A stretch of 64,000 nt of DNA from contig NW_004086163.1 of assembly GCF_000220395.1 (NCBI RefSeq), positions 1 through 64,000 of the forward strand, read 5' to 3'. The stretch is from Ichthyophthirius multifiliis (taxonomy: Eukaryota > Ciliophora > Oligohymenophorea > Hymenostomatida). The notes beneath the pieces are model-generated. The model worked only from the letters and a program-made list of their open reading frames with translations. It was not told the DNA's origin and did no database searches. Made by a program: the position numbers and the translations under genes. Positions 40,357 through 51,970 of this stretch are shown piece after piece (the stretch's first letter is position 1; the number at the start of each line of letters is the position of its first letter).

Positions 40357-42971
40357 TCAGTATTTTTTTATATTTTTTATTTTCTTTCTTTATTAAAAAA
40401 TTTTACTAAACTACATCTTTTATTATTTTAATATATTTTTTTAATTTTATGTTAAAATTTATAATATCCATTCATCATTTTATTAACTATTATAATCTGT
40501 CATATTATTTTTTAGTATATCAAAGTCTTATTTTAAATTAAAATATTCTCCTGTACATAAAGCAGATTTTTTTTTTTTAATAGACGTTTCTTAACTTTTA
40601 CCTGTTTATTATGTATAATATTTTTATGAATTTTCATTAAGAAGTTTTTATTTTTTATTTAATTAAATTATTTCACTTCTTGGAGATTTTAGAATTTATA
40701 AACTACTTTGATTTAATTTCTATTTAATGTTACATTTATTTATTTCTAAAGAAAATGATGGTATTTTACTTTTATTTTAAAAATAATCTTTTTATGTTTA
40801 TAATTTATTTCTACTATGTATCCTGGAAGTAGCTAAAAAGGATATTTAATTTTGTTAACTCTAAGATTTTTTTTTAAAATATATATCAGATTTAGTATTA
40901 TTAAATCTATTCCTTTAACTTTTTTATTTTTTTCTATTTCTATTTAATCTTAATTACTTATTTATATATTTTCCAATAATTCATTATTTTTGTTTTTTAT
41001 AAAATATATTTTTTCATATTTTTTCTTTTGGCAAATGTTATCAGTTGGAATTTTAGGTTTTTCTTAAAATCCTTAAATTTATTATGTTTTTAAATTCAAA
41101 AATTATTATTGTTACTTTTTTTTTTATAAAAAATATTTAAAAACTAATGAAAAAATTACTTTTTATTTATATTTTGTCATTGAACTTTTTCCAAAATCAT
41201 ATTTATATTCTTCAATATTTTTATAAGTAATTTATATTCTTTAATCTTTAAGCTAATATTCATTGTAAATATTAGAAGTTTTAAAACATTAAGATTAACT
41301 TAAAATTATATTTTCTAACTAAAATTATTATTTACTAATATTTTCATTACTTTTGCTATTATTCCTTTTCCTTTTACTCATGCTCTAAAATTATTATTAA
41401 TTTATTTAAAATTCTTAAATTTATAATTATTTATTAAATTCTTGTTTTAAGTCTTATATTCGATTTTAAATAAATTTATTTCTTTCATATTCTTTTATTA
41501 GATATTATTAAAGCATGCACTTTTTTATTTACGAATTCATATTGCTTTCTAAATAACTTTTAGTAACAACCAAAACAATTACCTATTAAGAAATCGTAAT
41601 ACAATTATATGCATATTTTCCGTCATTATTAAAAAGTATTTCTTCCCCAAAAACTTCATTTTTTGCTTTTTATTTATTTATTTATTTTAATTTTTATTTT
41701 TTACGTATTATTGATACTTTTATTGTTTCTTCTTTTGTTTTTAATATCGAATTTTATTAGCCTTATATTATTATTTTTTTATTTAACTATATTTCTCCTT
41801 CTTATATTATATATATTTTATCATCTTTCTTATCTTCTTTATATATTTAAACACCTTTCTTATATGTTTCTATCTATATTTAAATAAAATAAATATTTTA
41901 TAAATTATATAATGATATATTTGTAAAAAATTACGTCAAAAAAATATAAGAAATAATCTAATTTTTAAATAGATAAATAATTTAGTTCAGGAAACAATTT
42001 AAGAAGCGTTTGTTTTCGAATTTATTAAGCATCTCTTAATTCTTCTTAAAAAGTAGAGAAATGTTTTTTTTCTAAACTAAGGATTTCTGACATATGTTAA
42101 TCTACAACTATAGTTGCTGTTCTTCTAGTATTATTAAGAAGAGCTTTTTCACCAAAATATTTCCCTTTTCCATATAATCTAGTAGTAGTACCGAATAATT
42201 TTTTTAGGCTATTTTTTTCTTCTTATGTTATTAGAAGTTAACTTTAGTTTTGCTTTTATTTATAAATTTTTTAAACTTTTTTACTTATAGCTATTAAATT
42301 AAATGAAATATTAAAATTATTTTTATTTTTAAGTACTTCTTAGTTTAATTAAAATTTATAATGAAAGTTTATTTAATTCAATAGGCTTTCTTTAGTCCTT
42401 TATTTTTATTTAATTTTATTCTTGATTTTAGTTTTCATTAGTTTCAAGTTTATTTTAATAATTTATTTTCTTTTAGAAATTAAATAATTAAGTATTGTAT
42501 TAGTTTTCTTCATGTAAATCTTTATCAATAAATATTATTACACTTCCTGATAATATAAAATATAATTTATTATCATGAAGATCTCCTTATTTGAATATAA
42601 TTGCACCTTTACTATATTATTTATATTCAAAATTACTACATAGCTTTATTATTATTATTTATTTTTTTAAAAAGAAATTTGGTATAAATTAAATTATACA
42701 TTTTATAATTATTCCTGTGTTAAACCTTTCAAATAAACATTAACAAACATATTAAACTCTTTAATTTTTTAAAATTAGTTATATATTTACTATTATTTTT
42801 ATTCAAAAATTATTTCGCTTTTATTGTATTTTATTTTTTATTATTACTTCACAATCGCTTTATGCTTTATCAGTTTTATCTAGAAGTTCTGATAAGATAC
42901 TTTTTTTGGTATTCTAATTATATATTATTTATTATTTTAAGAAATGTACATTAAATAATATTAAATATCAT
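40357..42971 (-). CDS. Protein with two cyclic-nucleotide-binding domains
   Basis: Two CNBD cores are visible. The first has YSKGAIIFKQGDLHDNKLYF and ILSGSVIIF (about 42530-42640), then a phosphate-binding cassette GKGKYFGEKALLNNTRRTA (about 42100-42190). The second cassette is NEVFGEEILFNND (about 41600-41680). A Gln/Lys-rich tail follows, including GKSQETSIKKKKSALCTG and DFDILKNNMTDYNSQQNDEW, ending in TGA at 40357. No transmembrane helices and no kinase domain are seen, so it resembles a free-standing cAMP/cGMP sensor or a PKA regulatory-like protein, not a channel. The first cassette keeps the Arg that contacts the cyclic phosphate (NTRRTA); the second has Lys-Tyr there and may be degenerate. 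The frame shifts at several A/T runs (for example 42662-42668), and the start at 42971 is approximate. Confidence 0.7.
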
Positions 42972-43375
42972 TTTTTAACTTAATTCATATAAGATGATTA
43001 TTATATCATTTTTTAGTTATATATGTAAATAATAAAATATAAAATTTAAATAGTGATAATAAAAATACTTAAAAAATTTATCAATAAAATTTTAAATACT
43101 GAAAATGAAAGTGAATTATAAAATTAAATATAAAAATATTTATATATAAACAAAATTATTTTTAAACAAAAATTTATGAAATATATATTAAATAATAATA
43201 TATTTATTATTAATGTTTTTAATTATTCTATAACTATATAAAAAAAAATATTATAAAACCTTTAAAAAAATATTTTAAAAAATAAAAACAATATATACTT
43301 TATTTAAATAAAAAGTTAAATTATATAAAATAAATAAAATATTTATTTATTGAAAAATAAAATAAAATAAAATAA
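42972..43375. other. Divergent promoter region (CNBD gene / repeat protein)
   Basis: The flanking genes point away from each other, so this 400-nt AT-rich stretch should contain both promoters. Nothing more specific can be seen. Confidence 0.5.
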
Positions 43376-46232
43376 ATGCTTACTAAATACTACTAAAGTA
43401 GATTTTTAACAATTTTTATTATTTTAACTCTCTTTTTAAACCAATATAACGCTAAAAATGCCTCATCAAATAGCGGCTTTTTAACTAAAAAGCTAAAGAA
43501 CCTTATAAAGAAGAGATAATCTCATTAAGAAAATTTTATAATTAATAAAAAAGAAAATAATAATAATAAACCAATAAATTTCTCATGTATATCTGATTAG
43601 AATAGCTAAAATAATTGTTCTGAAAAGTTAGATACTCTTGAGTTTTATTTAAGAGCTTAAACTATAAAAGAAATATAATAATTGAAATCATCAAAAGAAT
43701 TATTACAGTAATAAATATATTTTCTTATATTTATTTTATTTTCTTTTAGATATTTAAGTTGCTTTTCTTAAAATAAAAAATACTTTGATTGTGTTATTTC
43801 TTCATTGAAAAAATGCTAGCCTGAATTGGAATCTTTCAAAGTAGAACCTAATAAATAAATTATTAAAAACTAAAAATATAGATGGTTAGAAGAATAGTTA
43901 AATGAATATGACTGTAACTGTTTGATAGGTAGTAATTAAATAATTTTAGGCTAAATTGGTAAATTAGAAAGTGAACTCTTAAAAGATAATAAGGCAAACA
44001 TAAATTAGATTATTGAATATGTAAAAAAAAATAAAGAACTATAAAAATAAAGTAAAATAAATTTAATAAAATATAATTAATTATATTTTTAAAAAAATAT
44101 ATTTTATTTTTATAATTTTTTAAAATAAATAGATTATTGGAAATGTTCTTTATAATCATTTGAAGAATTAGATAATGAAATTAAAAAATATGAAGCCAAT
44201 CCTTTTAAAAATACAAGTAAATTCGAAAAATAAAAACATAATTTTGATGCATTGAAATGCTTGAATGTTTTTAATTAGGAAAAATAAACAATTTGGGCTA
44301 ATGAAAATATGGACCATGACAAAGAAATTGCTAACTTTATTTAAAAATCATAAGATAATAATCTTTAAGGTCTAGAATAAGAAATAAATAAGTTACATTA
44401 AAAAGGATGGGAATCAAATGTAAAATTTATAATAATTTTTTATTAAATATATATAGTATTATACATGCTGGATGAAAACATTAAAAAATCAAGATATTCC
44501 AAAAGACAAGCCTAAAGATGATGGTAAACCTAAAGATGATGGTAAACCTAAAGATGATGGCAAGCCTAAAGATACTGGTAAGCCTAAAGATGATGGCAAG
44601 CCTAAAGATACTGGTAAACCTAAAGACGATGGTAAACCTAAAGACGATGGTAAACCTAAAGATGCTGGCAAGCCTAAAGATACTGGTAAGCCTAAAGATG
44701 ATGGTAAACCTAAAGATGATGGTAAACCTAAAGATACTGGAAAACCTAAAGATACTGGAAAACCTAAAGATGATGGCAAGCCTAAAGACGATGGTAAACC
44801 TAAAGATGATGGTAAACCTAAAGATGATGGCAAGCCTAAAGATGATGGCAAGCCTAAAGATGATGGTAAACCTAAAGATGATGGCAAGCCTAAAGATACT
44901 GGAAAACCTAAAGATACTGGTAAACCTAAAGATGATGGTAAACCTAAAGATGATGGCAAGCCTAAAGATGATGGCAAGCCTAAAGATGATGGTAAACCTA
45001 AAGATGATGGCAAGCCTAAAGATACTGGAAAACCTAAAGATAATGGTAAACCTAAAGATGATGGCAAACCTAAAGATGATGGCAAACCTAAAGATGATGG
45101 CAAGCCTAAAGATGATGGTAAGCCTAAAGATACTGGAAAACCTAAAGATGATGGCAAGCCTAAAGATGATGGTAAACCTAAAGATGATGGTAAACCTAAA
45201 GATGATGGCAAGCCTAAAGATGATGGCAAGCCTAAAGATGATGGTAAACCTAAAGATAATGGTAAACCTAAAGATAATGGAAAACCTAAAGATGATGGCA
45301 AGCCTAAAGATGATGGCAAGCCTAAAGATAATGGTAAACCTAAAGATGATGGTAAACCTAAAGATGATGGCAAGCCTAAAGATACTGGAAAACCTAAAGA
45401 TACTGGTAAACCTAAAGATGATGGCAAGCCTAAAGATGATGGCAAACCTAAAGATGATGGTAAACCTAAAGATGATGGAAAGCCTAAAGATGATGGCAAG
45501 CCTAAAGATGATGGTAAACCTAAAGATGATGGTAAACCTAAAGATGATGGCAAGCCTAAAGATGATGGTAAACCTAAAGATGATGGTAAACCTAAAGATG
45601 ATGGCAAGCCTAAAGATGATGGAAAGCCTAAAGATGATGGTAAACCTAAAGATGATGGTAAACCTAAAGATACTGGAAAACCTAAAGATACTGGTAAACC
45701 TAAAGATGATGGCAAGCCTAAAGATGATGGCAAGCCTAAAGATGATGGTAAACCTAAAGATACTGGAATACCTAAAGATACTGGAAAACCTAAAGATGAT
45801 GGTAAACCTAAAGATACTGGAAAACCTAAAGACGATGGTAAACCTAAAGACGATGGTAAACCTTTAGATACTGGAAAACCTTTAGATACTGGAAGACCTT
45901 TAGATATTGGAAAACCTTTAGATACTGGAAAACCTTTAGATACTGGAAAACCTAAAGACGATGGTAAACCTAAAGATATTGGAAAACCTAAAGATACTAG
46001 AAACCCTTAATAAGAACCAAAATCAAAGGAAGGCGGATACATTGGTAAACTTAAAGAATAATTTAAAAAAGGCATTAGTAATAGCAAGCCTAAATATAAT
46101 ATTCGAAATTTTAATTTTATTAAAAAAAAAGAAAAATAACAAGCGAGAGATAACTAATCTTCTGTAAGTAAAAAAAAAATTATTTCTACTTACACAAAAA
46201 AATCTAATAATTTTAAGTACAATAAAAATTGA
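43376..46232 (+). CDS. Secreted protein with 82 tandem KPKDDG-type repeats
   Basis: The gene model is clean: exons 43376-43707, 43750-44051, 44133-44419 and 44457-46232 sum to 2,697 nt, an 898-aa protein ending at TGA 46230-46232. The N-terminus is a signal peptide (MLTKYYQSRF, then FIILTLFLN) with likely cleavage near NAKNA. Residues 30-325 form a charged, Gln-rich, helical domain with spaced cysteines (SCISDQ, SCFSQNKKYFDC, KKCQP, DCNCLIG, WKCSL, LKCLNVF, YTCWM). From about residue 325 to 816 there are exactly 82 hexapeptides, K-P-K-D-[D/T/N/A]-G, with a few K-P-L-D-T-G copies near the end. A basic tail follows (GGYIGKLKEQFKKG, KKKIISTYTKKS). No family is recognised. The Lys/Asp-rich, unstructured repeat suggests a structural, matrix or secretory-granule protein, but that is inference. 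Confidence 0.85.
44508..45983 (+). repeat. 18-bp coding minisatellite, 82 units
   Basis: The array is 1,476 bp, exactly 82 x 18, with consensus AAACCTAAAGATGATGGT and a final degenerate unit after it. No unit has a length change. Variation is confined mostly to codon 5 (GAT, ACT, AAT, GCT, ATT) and to silent third positions of Lys, Asp and Gly codons. Units with ACT tend to occur in adjacent pairs, and runs of identical silent variants recur, suggesting duplication of multi-unit blocks. Units with CCTTTAGAT (KPLDTG) cluster at 45859-45948. GC content is much higher than anywhere else in the window. Confidence 0.97.
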
Positions 46233-47070
46233 GTATTAATAAAATATAAAATATCAATTTACTTATTTATTTATTAATTTTTTTTTTTTTATTTTTTTAA
46301 ATAGCATTAAATATTAATATTTGTTTCTTTTTTTATATAATTTTAAATTTTTATAAATAAACAATATTTAATTAAAAATTAATAATTATTACTTATTTAT
46401 TAATAATCTTAAAGCAATATCATATTAAAAATTTTAGCAGGTTTATTTAATTTAAATAATTATTCTTTATAAGCATTATCAAAATTTTAAACAAAATTCA
46501 AAACTTTGTTTATCAATTAAAAAATAAAATGAATAATTAAGAAATATAAAAAATTAATTTTTATAATATTAACTTAATAAAATTTTATTTTAAATATGAT
46601 CATTATTAAATAATAAATAAAGCCATAATAATTTTATTATTTTATATTGTAAAAGAATATTAATTATATTTAAGAATAAAATTTACTTAAAGAAAATATT
46701 AAAATAATAAATTTAGCAATTTAAGATTATAATAAATATAACACTTTTTATTTTCAAATATAATTTATTCATTTAAAAATTAAACATATATTTTTTTAAA
46801 CAAAAAATCTCAATAAATACAAAAAGGGGAGAATATGGATTATTGCACTTTTTTTAGATTTGATTTTTATAACAAAAAATACAGCAAATATATATAATAA
46901 AGACCATACTAAAAATAATAATTATTTTTATATTACATTCTATTAAATATTATCTTTTATTAAAATAAACAAATTTTAAAATAGTTATATTAACTAAAAT
47001 AACATATATAATTTATCTTACATTATTTACAAAGATATATAAAAATATAAATAAATATATGTATCTTTAT

Positions 47071-47123
<53 letters not shown>

Positions 47124-47204
47124 TTTTATAAATTAATTATATTTTATGAAAATATATACTCTTCTCTCACCAAATATTTTTATATGAATATTAAATTTAA
47201 AAAA
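46233..47204. other. Convergent intergenic region, AT-rich
   Basis: This lies between the plus-strand repeat gene and the minus-strand membrane-protein gene, so both 3' ends point into it. A long TA tract is at about 47077-47116. No gene, tRNA or terminator-like hairpin could be singled out. Confidence 0.5.
47077..47116. repeat. (TA)n microsatellite
   Basis: TA run in the convergent spacer between the repeat-protein gene and the membrane-protein gene. Confidence 0.85.
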
Positions 47205-49488
47205 TCAAGAAATATTAATTTATTTGTAGTTTTATATTGGTTTCGGAGTTTATTTCTAATACAAATAATTACTACTAGTATAATTATTGTTATTAATGTT
47301 TTAAATGATATTTTTCTTTATATTATTTGTATTATATTTTAAGTTATATTTTCTGTTTTTGTTTTCGTTTTTATTTAATAGAATTTTCGATCTAGCGATT
47401 AATTTCCATTTCAATAAAATTGCTTTTAAATATTTTGGTACCTTATCCTAATCTTCAATTTTTAATTTAAGATAATTGTTTTAAATTTGTTTTTTATTAA
47501 TAGTTTTTTTCTTATTTGCCAATTCACAATCAATACACATAGTTTAAAACTATTAATTTTTCTCATAAAAATATTTCCATTAATTTTTATTAAATGGCCT
47601 TGCTGCATACTACATTTTAAATTAAAACATTAATTATTCGAACGGAATACATTCAATTACTGACAATTCTATATCAATATCACATTTCTTACATTTATTT
47701 GCTAGTTTACTTTCTTTTATTTATTTTACTAAACTTTTTAAATAAACAATTTATTTTGCCCTATAATACCAATAATATAGTATTTTAACAAATATATTAA
47801 AGTCTTATTTTTAAGCACAAATTAGGTTTTCGTAATTTTATTCGTTGTTTTTTTTATTATTTGCATTTACTTTATCTTTTAATCTTTGTAGTTCTTATTT
47901 CTTTTTATCTTGCATTCCTTTCCTTCTTTTTTCTTTTTCTTCTTAATTTTCGTCTTCTATTAATTTTTAATACAAATTTAATAGATATTCGTTGTTTTCC
48001 AAAAAACTTTCAGGAGTTAAATATTCGGTTAAATTTTTTATCAACCATTCTTTATTTTATTTCACAAAATGCTCTCTTATTTCTTCTTGTTCCATTATTT
48101 ATTCTATATTTTCTCTTTCTTAATTTAATATATCATCAATACTTTCCAATTATTAATTTCCATTTTCTTAATCTACTAATTTCCATAGATCAAACTATTT
48201 TTTTTATTTTACAAAAATATATATATATTTTTTTTTAAAATAAAATTACTTTGCTCCAAAAATATATCATCAACCATTTAGTAGGATGTACAATAAAATA
48301 GTAAAAAGTTATCATAGGATATATTACAGGATCAGAAAAAAATATGTATTAAGTTCTTAACATTATTGTCATTCCTATTACGAAAAATAAAATTCCGAAA
48401 GTAGTAATAGTTCCTATAAAATAAAACTGATCGGAAAATTGCATATTATCTAATGACCTATATATTATTTCTAAAGATTTATCTTTTGTATAATTATATC
48501 CTATCCAAGAAACACTTCTATTTTCATATCTATATTTACAATAACTAAAATAATCAAATAATTTAAAACCATATAACAATTCTAAACTATTAAGAACTAA
48601 AATATCAATTATAATTTAAGGAAGTATAATAAATATAGAAAAATAAAGAAATATTTAAAAATCTTATGTTTATATCACATATTTTTATGGAATCTAACTT
48701 TCATCAGCAAAAAACATTATCAATAATAAAGCTAAAGGCTTTATGAATATAGCATGCACTTTAGAAGCATATGATAAAAGTTAATTTAAAACATGTTCAA
48801 TTGTTGGGCTGTCTGCAAATATATCATTTGGTTCATTACTTAATCCTAGAAAATGTTTTAGATTTTATTCTAATTAATTTGGTTTGATTTATCTTTTTAT
48901 TTAATATTTTTATTTTATTCTAAAAAAAAATATTTTTTACTTTTTTAACCATTTATTTTGAGGAAAACATTTTAAGATTTACTTTATTAATTTTATTTTG
49001 TAAAAATTTCTGTTTTTTAAAACTGGGTCAATAAATGTTCTATAAGCTATAACTAAACCCATCCTACTTATGTAAGAAATTATAAAATAAACGAAATTAT
49101 CAGCAGCTATGAACATTATAAATTAAATAGTTTCAAAAGAGGCATTAATAGGCTGAATTAATAAATTTTCTTTCAATATATATTCTTATAATAAAAAAGT
49201 AAATATAGACTCAAAACCAAAAAGCAAAATTAAATATATAAAAATATTTTCTGAAAAGGTTTACATATACGAAAATTCTAATAATATTAAATATATAAAT
49301 GCTGAAAAAATGCTTATCATAAAATAATGATATCTTTTATGAATGAATGTCTATTTTATATCAAATGGAAGATCTTCTTAATCACTTTCTTAATCATCGT
49401 TTTCATTTGAATCGTTTAATTTTGACTTTTAAAGGTTTTCTCTAATAAAAAATAATAATATGGATATAATATAATATATATATATATA

Positions 49489-49532
<44 letters not shown>

Positions 49533-50898
49533 ATATTTATTTAATTTATTATTTTACTCTGAACTTGTTTTATTTTTATTATAATTTATTTCTATTTTAG
49601 AATTAATATTATTATTATTTTCAGCTGTTTGTACAAGACTTTTATTTTTTTAATCATTTATACTAATGTCTTCTTCCTCTTAATTATCAGAATCTTGCAA
49701 ATTCTAACTTAAATAATCTTCAAAAAAATCTTTTTTCGTATTATTTTTATCGTTTTCTAATTTTTTTAAAGCTATCTTTATTGTGTTTTCATACTCTGTT
49801 GAAGGTAATGGTATTTACAAACAAGCCCCATAATACATAAAGAAAAGTCCCATAATACAAAGCATTAGGCCAGAACGGCCTTATTCGATTTTTTTTTTTT
49901 CTTCGGGAGTTATAATAGTGACATCATATTAATTAAAAACATTATCCACACTAAACATTTAAACTTTAAAAAATAATAATAAATAAAATATGTATTAATA
50001 ATTTACTTTAATATATGAAATAAACAAAAAAATGAGCAACCAAAAAAGGAATTGTACCAAAAAAAGTTCCCTTTAAAGCTGGATAAAATGCTATTATTAT
50101 TGTTTACCAAATTTTTAAAGGAGGTTTATGTTAAAGTTTTGAAATATAGTATTTATTTATAAACCAAAAAATAAAAATAATAAACACTGTGCAAACAGAT
50201 AATATTAAAAATAATAAAATATAAATAAATGAATTAAATTCAAAGCCATTTATTAAATCAATATAATTCATTGGTTCGAATATGATTTAAAGAGTATAAG
50301 GTATTGATATTTATCCTTTTGTAACTATTTTATAGTCAGTCAATGTAACTTAACTTTATTTAATTCTTTTCTAATTTTTTGAAAACTATATTTTATTAAA
50401 AAGTATTTAATTTATTTAATATAAAGATATACCTAATTATAATAAATTTTAAAAATCACAGTGTTAGGTATATACCCACTTTTTTTACCAATTGATTTAA
50501 ATTTAACAGGAATTAAATCGCCTTTTTTATCCTGTAAAATTTAAGAAAAAAAACCACTTGAGTCATTTTTTTCTTTGATAAATTCTTCTAAAGTTAAATC
50601 TAATTAAAATAAATATTAAAATATATATTTATATATATATATATATATAAATTTACAATCTTAAGTTATATAAAATAGAATTGAATTTTCAGTATCATAC
50701 CATTTAGTTCCTTTATAAACTATATCATATTACTCTTCGTATGTACATGTAAGTTTATAATTACATTCATCAGCAATAGGATATAAACCTGAAATAGGAA
50801 TAGAGTTTACTAATAATGTTTCTTCAGGCAACTTTAATTAACATTTTTCAAGATTTTCTAAATATTAATAAATAATCATATGTTTATCATATCCTTTA

Positions 50899-50940
<42 letters not shown>

Positions 50941-51692
50941 TTATATATTTATATATTTATATATTTTTTAATTTTTATATAAAAAATAAACAAATTTATA
51001 TTACCATTACAATTAGCAAAATATGGAAAATAAGGTATTAATATAGTATCTTTTTATTACCAAAAAGTATCATCGAATGGTTATCTCTCATTTAATCCCA
51101 AATTTTTAAATTCAACTTAATTTTCAGCTTAAATTAAATCGAATAAAATATCATTAGATTGTGGCATATTAAAAGGCAATAGTTTTCCACTTAAAAAGCT
51201 TTTAGAAATTACAATTGAAAACATGTCACTTGTTTTATAATTAACTCTTTATGCTGTTATTATTTCATATGTTAAAGTCATTTTCTATCCTTTTTTATTT
51301 AACTTTTCTTTAAAATCAACTAAATTTAAATTTTCTTATATACTAAAAGTAGTATATATATATATATCAGTGGAATTATAATTAAAAAGTCTTAATGTAA
51401 ATTAACTATAAATATTAAAGTTTTCCTGAACTAAAAATAATGGTTTCTGTATTTCTACTCCTTTAGTATCATCACAATTTAAATTTTAGTTGTCTAATTA
51501 AATAAATTTTAATCCCCAATCTGTAATATATTTAAACTCTGAATTTTCTATGTAACTAAAATCAAAATACATTAATAAGGATTTTCCAGATGTTACTTTT
51601 ATTTTTTTACAATCTTTTAATAAATCTATTTCAAGGAGTTGCTGGGTTGAATAAAAAAATAAAAAAAATAAAATTGAAGATATAAATAACAT
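47205..51692 (-). CDS. Multipass membrane protein with large extracellular N-terminus, unknown family
   Basis: ATG 51692 begins with a signal peptide (MLFISSILFFLFFYSTQQ). A luminal/extracellular part of about 350 aa follows, with paired Cys (NCDDTK, FANCNG, DECNYKLTCTYEE). Transmembrane segments then start near 50230 (FIYILLFLILSVCTVFIIF) and continue, separated by an acidic cytoplasmic loop (NDDQESDQEDLPFDIK). Between the last membrane segments is YGFKLFDYFSYCKYRYEN, then FYFIGTITTFGILFF. The cytosolic tail contains NKWLIKNLTEYLTPESF-like sequence and two Cys pairs around a long spacer (CKKCDIDIEL ... MCIDCEL), possibly a zinc-binding site, then KAILLKWKLIARSKIL and a Gln/Asn-rich end with TGA at 47205. 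I do not recognise the family; the layout (signal peptide, ectodomain, several helices, C4-type tail) suggests a receptor-like or ciliary membrane protein. Introns are short and TA-rich (for example about 50900-51003 and 49457-49556). Confidence 0.65.
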
Positions 51693-51970
51693 AATAATTT
51701 TAAAGTTTTAAATAATTATAAAAATTAATTATTATTTAATAATTTTTTTTTTTTTAAAAAAAAAAAACTTTCAATTTTTAACTTAAGAAATTATATATTT
51801 TTTTAATATTTAATATTAAAATATACTTTTTCATTTAAAAATAATAAGCATTTATAAATAAATAAAAAAAGCAGTTCTATATGATAATAAAAGAAATTAT
51901 TAATTTTTTATATATTTATATAAAAATAATAATATTATTGTATTTTTAGAAATAAATATTCTTCTATAGT

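Noticed and set aside
41663-41887. Plus-strand hydrophobic open frame (LFIYLFILIFIFYVLL type)
   Set aside because: T-rich antisense of the Lys/Gln-rich coding strand of the CNBD gene; Phe/Leu-rich frames of this type arise automatically opposite A-rich exons.
44489-45733. 414-codon minus-strand open frame over the repeat array
   Set aside because: It is the antisense of an 18-bp periodic repeat without stops; the sense strand has a signal peptide, introns and a tail that fit a real gene.
47861-48238. Plus-strand 125-codon hydrophobic frame
   Set aside because: Antisense shadow of the charged cytosolic tail of the minus-strand membrane protein.
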